Source of the DNA: Aquaspirillum sp. LM1
GTDB lineage: Bacteria; Pseudomonadota; Gammaproteobacteria; Burkholderiales; Aquaspirillaceae
Direction: 5' to 3'
Length of the DNA: 64,000 bases
NCBI RefSeq assembly: GCF_002002905.1
Contig: NZ_CP019509.1
Span: 2,723,001 to 2,787,000, forward strand
Every line of letters starts with the position of its first letter. Within the stretch, counting starts at the first letter, position 1. The translations under genes were made by a program, and so were the position numbers. The notes under the pieces were generated by a model. The model was given only the letters and a program-made list of their open reading frames with translations. It was not told the DNA's origin and did not search any database. This document shows positions 59,824 to 64,000 of the stretch, piece by piece.

Positions 59824-62496
59824 ATGAAACCGCACTATTTAACGCCACTTTTTGCCCCCCGCACCGTTGCCGTCATCGGGGCCAGCGACACGCCGGGCTC
59901 GGTGGGCCAGGCGGTGTTTGCCAACCTGCTGGCCGGGGGTTACCAAGGCAAACTCTATCCGGTCAACCTGAATCACCGCGTGGTGGGCGGCATTGCTGCC
60001 GTGCCCAATGTGAAAATGCTTGAGGTGGATATCGACCTGGCCGTGGTCACCACCGCCATCCGCTCGCTGCCGGGCGTGATGAAAGACTGTGCCAAAAAAG
60101 GCGTGAAGGCCGTACTGCTCACCCGCGAGTTTGCCGATACCGACGAGCTGGAAAGCGAGGTCATGAACGAATCGCTGGCCATTGCCAAACGCGCCGGCGT
60201 CCGTGTGCTTGGCCCGAACATGCTTGGCCTGATGCGCCCGGTGATCGGCCTGAACGCCAGCAATTATTCCGCCAAGGTGCGCCCCGGCAATCTGGCGCTG
60301 GTGGCGCACTCGTCGGCACTGTGTACCGCCATGCTGGACTGGGCCGAAGCCAAGGGCATTGGTTTTTCCAGCGTGATTTCGATGGGCGAAAGCTCGGATC
60401 TGGATTTTGGCGAAATCCTCGATTACCTGGTGGCCGACGGCTACACCCAGGGGATTTTGCTGCATGTGCATTCCATCCACGACGCGCGCCGCTTCATGAG
60501 CTCGCTGCGCGCTGCCGCGCGCGGCAAGCCGGTGGTGGTGATCAAGTCGGGCCGTTATCTGGACCAGCACACCGGGCTGACCCACTCCAGCCACATGGTG
60601 GCCAGCGGCGATGTGTTTGATTCGGCGCTGGCACGCGCGGGTGTGCTGCGGGTCAACACCATTGCCCAGCTGTTTACCGCTGCCCGCGTGCTGGCCGCCA
60701 AATACCGCGTGCTGGGCACCCGGCTGGCGATTGTCACCAACGGCATCGGCCCTGGCGTGCTGGCCGCTGACAGCGTGATGAGCTACGGTGCCGAACTGGC
60801 GCAGCTGTCGCCGGACACCATGCAGCTGCTGAACGAAGAACTGCCGCGCAACTGGTCGCGCGCCAACCCGGTGGACATCATCGGCGACGCCAGCCCGGTG
60901 CGTTTCCGCATGGCGGTCAAGGCCTGTCTGGACGACCCGAACGTGGATGGCGTGCTGGTGATCTTCACCCCGCAGGCCGGTACCGACCACCACACCACCG
61001 CCGAACTGATGGTGGGCCTGCAAAAGGAAACCACCAAGCCAATGTTCATGTCCTGGCTTGGTGATTCGAAAGTGGCCTCCAGCCGCGAGCTGTTCAGCCG
61101 CGCGCGCATGGCACACTTCCGCACCCCGGAATTTGCCGTGGAAGTGTTCCGCTCGCTGGCCTCGTTCCACTACAACCAGCAATTGCTGATGCAAACCCCC
61201 GGCCCGCTGCAGGGCGAGCACACCGCGCCGGACGTGGCACGGGCGCAGATCATCATCGACGCTGCGCTGACCCAGGGTCGGGAAGTGCTGTCGGAGCGCG
61301 AATCCAAGGAAATCCTGGCGGCGTTTGACATCCCGGTGAATGAAACCCGGCTGGCCACCACTGCCGAGGAAGCCGTGGCCCACGCCGAAACACTGGGTTA
61401 CCCGGTGGTGCTGAAAATCGACTCGCCGGACGTGATTTACAAGTCCGACGTGGGCGGGGTGGAGCTGAACATCACCAGCAGTGCCTCGGTGCGGGAAACC
61501 TTTGCCAATATTCTCACCCGCACCCGTCAGGCCATGCCGGATGCACTGGTGCATGGTGTGTCGGTGCAATCCATGGTGCGCCGTCGCCATGCCCGCGAGC
61601 TGATGATGGGCGTGGTGCACGACAACACCTTTGGCCCGGTCATCACCTTTGGCACCGGCGGCATCGCCACCGAAATCCAGCACGACCGCACCATCGCCCT
61701 GCCGCCGCTGAACAGCTATCTGGCCGAAAAAATGATTACCCGCACCCGGATCAGCAAAACCCTGGGCGAGTTCAAGAACATGCCGGCGGTGGATTTGGAA
61801 CTGGTCAAGCAGTTGCTGGGCCGGGTGTCGGAAATGGTCTGTGAGCTGCCCGACCTGCTGGAAATGGACATCAACCCGCTGCTGGTGGACGACCGTGGCG
61901 GCGTGGTGCTGGATGCGCGCATCATCGTGCGCAAGACCCGCCACTCGCGCCGCTACCGGCATATGGCGATCATGCCCTACCCGTCGGACATGGTGGAGCA
62001 GATGGTGCTGAACGACGGCACCGAAGTGACCATCCGCCCGATGCGCCCGGAAGACGCCGACATGCAGCAGGAGTTTGTGCGCAACCTGTCGGAAGAAAGC
62101 CGCTACAACCGCTATATGTCCAGCATCAAGCAGCTGTCGCAGTCGGTGCTGGTGCGCTTCACCCAGCTGGACTTCGACCGGGAAATGGCGCTGGTGATGA
62201 CCCGCATGGTGGATGGCCACGAAGAGCAGCTGGGCGTGGCGCGCTACTTTACCGACCCGGACAACGAGTCGTGCGAGTTTGCCCTGGTGGTGGCCGACAA
62301 CTGGCAAGGACGCGGCATTGGCCCGATCATGATGCACCGGCTGTTTGACGCGGCCAAGAAGCAGGGGCTGACCATCATGCGCGGCGAGGTGCTGGCCAAT
62401 AACAAGGGCATGCTCAAGCTGATGGGCAAGATTGGCTTTACCGTCTCGCCGCACCCGGAAGACCGCCAGCTGACCTGGGTGACCCGGCCACTGTAA
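59824..62496 (+). CDS. Pat-type protein acetyltransferase / NDP-forming acyl-CoA synthetase-like protein
   Basis: An 890-residue multi-domain protein. Residues 1-450 match an NDP-forming acyl-CoA synthetase alpha-type region (CoA-binding VAVIGASDTPGSVGQAVFANL, then the succinyl-CoA-synthetase-like flavodoxin folds with LVAHSSALCTAMLDWA). Residues about 455-700 are an ATP-grasp domain (LGYPVVLKIDSPDVIYKSDVGGVELN). The last 170 residues are a GNAT acetyltransferase (FALVVADNWQGRGIG, ANNKGMLKLMGKIGF). This layout is that of bacterial Pat/YfiQ lysine acetyltransferases that control acetyl-CoA synthetase. I chose the ATG at 59824 with CCAGG before it; a TTG at 59803 is also possible. Confidence 0.88.
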   Translation: MKPHYLTPLFAPRTVAVIGASDTPGSVGQAVFANLLAGGYQGKLYPVNLNHRVVGGIAAVPNVKMLEVDIDLAVVTTAIRSLPGVMKDCAKKGVKAVLLTREFADTDELESEVMNESLAIAKRAGVRVLGPNMLGLMRPVIGLNASNYSAKVRPGNLALVAHSSALCTAMLDWAEAKGIGFSSVISMGESSDLDFGEILDYLVADGYTQGILLHVHSIHDARRFMSSLRAAARGKPVVVIKSGRYLDQHTGLTHSSHMVASGDVFDSALARAGVLRVNTIAQLFTAARVLAAKYRVLGTRLAIVTNGIGPGVLAADSVMSYGAELAQLSPDTMQLLNEELPRNWSRANPVDIIGDASPVRFRMAVKACLDDPNVDGVLVIFTPQAGTDHHTTAELMVGLQKETTKPMFMSWLGDSKVASSRELFSRARMAHFRTPEFAVEVFRSLASFHYNQQLLMQTPGPLQGEHTAPDVARAQIIIDAALTQGREVLSERESKEILAAFDIPVNETRLATTAEEAVAHAETLGYPVVLKIDSPDVIYKSDVGGVELNITSSASVRETFANILTRTRQAMPDALVHGVSVQSMVRRRHARELMMGVVHDNTFGPVITFGTGGIATEIQHDRTIALPPLNSYLAEKMITRTRISKTLGEFKNMPAVDLELVKQLLGRVSEMVCELPDLLEMDINPLLVDDRGGVVLDARIIVRKTRHSRRYRHMAIMPYPSDMVEQMVLNDGTEVTIRPMRPEDADMQQEFVRNLSEESRYNRYMSSIKQLSQSVLVRFTQLDFDREMALVMTRMVDGHEEQLGVARYFTDPDNESCEFALVVADNWQGRGIGPIMMHRLFDAAKKQGLTIMRGEVLANNKGMLKLMGKIGFTVSPHPEDRQLTWVTRPL

Positions 62497-62671
62497 GCTT
62501 CCCGGTACCGGCTTTTGCCTCCCGTCCCTCCCCCGACCGGGCCAACAAGGCCGGTTGGGCTGCGGCAGCCGTGCCACTCTGGCGCGGCTGTTGATTTAAA
62601 CACTTGCAAGTAAAAGGAAAAGCGGCTTAAAATCGCAGCCTTTTTACTGTCTGATTAAACTAGGAACCACC

Positions 62672-62920
62672 ATGGTTGTGATTCGTCTTGCTCGCGGCGG
62701 CGCCAAGAACCGTCCGTTTTTCAATATCGTCGTGACCGATTCCCGCAACCGCCGCGACGGCCGCTTTATCGAACGCGTTGGCTTCTACAACCCGGTTGCC
62801 AATGAGCGTCAGGAACGCGTGCGTCTGGCAATGGACCGCGTGAGCTACTGGACCGGCGTTGGCGCCCAGGTGACCGAAGCTGTCGCCAAGCTGCTGAAGC
62901 AACAGAAAGTGACCGCCTGA
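62672..62920 (+). CDS. rpsP: 30S ribosomal protein S16
   Basis: Small-subunit ribosomal protein of 82 residues with the family opening [24 protein letters not shown] and [16 protein letters not shown]. It is first gene of the conserved rpsP-rimM-trmD-rplS operon; rimM follows after 2 bases. The AT-rich leader before 62672 (about 62600-62660) probably holds the operon's promoter. Confidence 0.97.
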   Translation: MVVIRLARGGAKNRPFFNIVVTDSRNRRDGRFIERVGFYNPVANERQERVRLAMDRVSYWTGVGAQVTEAVAKLLKQQKVTA

Positions 62921-62922
62921 GC

Positions 62923-63471
62923 ATGTCAGGCACCCCTGTGATGACCGGCCAAGCGCCGCCCAGTGAGGACGCACTGGTCAGCATGGGTTATATCTCTGGC
63001 GCGTTCGGGATTCGCGGCTGGGTGAAAATCCACGCCGACACCGAATACGCCGACAGCCTGTTCGACTACCCACGCTGGTGGCTGGGCCGCCCTGGCGGTG
63101 CATGGCAGGCCTACACGCTGGAAGACGGCGCGGTGCACACCAAGGCCATTGCGGCCAAGCTCCAGGGCATTGCCGGGCGTGATGAGGCCGCCGCATTGCG
63201 CGGCCTGACCATCGCCATCGAACGCAGCGAGCTGCCACCCGCCGAAGAAGGCGAATACTACTGGGCCGACCTGATCGGCCTGTCGGTAATCAACCTTCAG
63301 GGTGAACTGCTGGGCCAGGTCAGCGAGTTGCTGGCCACAGGTGCTGCCAACGATGTGCTGGTGGTGCATCAGGACCAGACCGAACGGCTGATTCCCTTTG
63401 TGGCCGCCTACGTGCTGGAAGTCGATCTGCCCGGCAAGACCGTGCGGGTTGACTGGGGGCTGGACTACTGA
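62923..63471 (+). CDS. rimM: Ribosome maturation factor RimM
   Basis: 16S rRNA processing factor that acts with S19 in 30S assembly. The 182-residue protein contains the N-terminal reductase-like barrel [16 protein letters not shown], the linker with [21 protein letters not shown], and the PRC barrel beginning [21 protein letters not shown], ending in [16 protein letters not shown]. It lies 2 bases after rpsP and 2 bases before trmD. The first 15-20 residues are not conserved; a later ATG (62941 or 62983) is possible. Confidence 0.95.
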   Translation: MSGTPVMTGQAPPSEDALVSMGYISGAFGIRGWVKIHADTEYADSLFDYPRWWLGRPGGAWQAYTLEDGAVHTKAIAAKLQGIAGRDEAAALRGLTIAIERSELPPAEEGEYYWADLIGLSVINLQGELLGQVSELLATGAANDVLVVHQDQTERLIPFVAAYVLEVDLPGKTVRVDWGLDY

Positions 63472-63473
63472 CG

Positions 63474-64000
63474 ATGCAGATTGATGTCGTCACCCTGTTT
63501 CCCGAGATGTTTACCGCGCTGACCGCCAGCGGCGTCACCCGCCGGGCACTGGAGCAGGGCATCTGGCAACTGCACACGCACTACCCCCGGGATTTTGCCT
63601 ACGACAATTACCGTACGGTGGATGACCGCCCTTACGGTGGCGGGCCTGGCATGGTCATGCGGGTAGAGCCGCTGGAAGGCGCGCTTCAGGCCGCTCGTCG
63701 TCGTCAGGCAGAAGCGGGCGTGCCACAGAGCCACTGCATTTATCTGTCGCCGCAAGGCCGACCGCTGACCGATGCCCGCGTGCGGGAACTGTCTGCCCTG
63801 CCTGGCCTGATTTTACTGGCCGGACGTTACGAAGGCGTGGACGAACGGTTAATCGACCGTCAGGTTGATGAAGAAATTTCACTGGGCGACTATGTGCTGT
63901 CCGGCGGTGAATTGCCGGCCATGGTGCTGATGGATGCGATTATCCGTCTGCTGCCGGGGGTGCTGAACCACGCCCAGTCTGCCGAACAGGACTCGTTTGT
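63474..64000 (+). CDS. trmD: tRNA (guanine-N1)-methyltransferase, 5' part only
   Basis: Methylates G37 of tRNAs with S-adenosylmethionine. The first 175 residues are present and the gene runs off the window's right end. Diagnostic segments are [38 protein letters not shown], the SAM-binding trefoil-knot part [15 protein letters not shown] and [23 protein letters not shown]. The start is 2 bases after the rimM stop, the usual position in this operon. Confidence 0.97.
   Translation, partial: MQIDVVTLFPEMFTALTASGVTRRALEQGIWQLHTHYPRDFAYDNYRTVDDRPYGGGPGMVMRVEPLEGALQAARRRQAEAGVPQSHCIYLSPQGRPLTDARVRELSALPGLILLAGRYEGVDERLIDRQVDEEISLGDYVLSGGELPAMVLMDAIIRLLPGVLNHAQSAEQDSF

Noticed and set aside
59839-62577. 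912-codon open frame on the minus strand opposite the Pat-like gene
   Set aside because: His/Gln/Arg-rich shadow of a GC-rich coding sequence; the plus-strand protein has three clear domains.

Overview
The window comes from a GC-rich betaproteobacterium, most likely of the Neisseriales (Chromobacteriaceae-like). The evidence is the backbone gene order (secB-gpsA; zapA-6S RNA-5-formyl-THF cyclo-ligase; nadA-surE-pcm-nlpD-rpoS; rpsP-rimM-trmD) and an intergenic array of dRS3-like elements (ATTCCC-N8-GGGAAT) of the type known from Neisseria. No tRNA, rRNA, CRISPR array or transposase was seen.

Layout. 1-7990 is housekeeping backbone: secB, an SH3-domain periplasmic protein, gpsA, the repeat array (about 2110-2750), an extended asparaginase-like protein, a secreted SRPBCC protein, a TauE/SafE exporter, 5-FCL, 6S RNA, zapA, a zapB-like coiled-coil gene and cobU. 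8185-47501 is a roughly 39 kb accessory island for a salicylate-capped, cysteine-derived thiazoline metallophore. 47934-50328 is cobT-cobC-cobS, so the island lies between cobU and the other nucleotide-loop genes. 50342-53088 holds three prepilin-like or pilus-associated genes. 53051-64000 is backbone again: an HDAC-like amidohydrolase, rpoS, nlpD, pcm, surE, nadA, a Pat-type acyl-CoA synthetase/acetyltransferase, rpsP, rimM and the start of trmD.

The island is yersiniabactin/pyochelin-like in logic but not in detail. A single fused protein carries a salicyl-AMP ligase followed by a salicylate synthase. It feeds an ArCP-(Cy-A-PCP)x3 synthetase of about 3,243 residues, which passes the chain to a TubC-docked Cy-A-PCP-R synthetase of 1,528 residues. 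All four A domains have Cys-like specificity codes and release is reductive, so the predicted chain is salicyl-Cys4 with up to four thiazoline-type rings and an aldehyde or alcohol end. I saw no methyltransferase, epimerase or ketosynthase domain. A type II thioesterase closes the operon. Around it lie a Sfp/EntD-type PPTase, a YbtX-like MFS protein, two saccharopine-dehydrogenase-like oxidoreductases (one fused to an ATC-hydrolase-like domain), a stand-alone condensation-fold acyltransferase, a YbtPQ-like ABC pair (one member frameshifted at a G7 tract), two TonB receptors, an RND exporter pair and an AraC/PchR-type regulator.

Regulation and evolution. Three Fur-box-like sites stand before the synthetase operon/PPTase, the MFS/oxidoreductase divergent pair and the AraC gene. 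The two receptor genes share a promoter motif. Within the island the three A-domain regions of the large synthetase are almost identical at DNA level over 1.6-2.1 kb, and the two receptors share about 1 kb of nearly identical 3' sequence, which points to recent duplication or continuing gene conversion.
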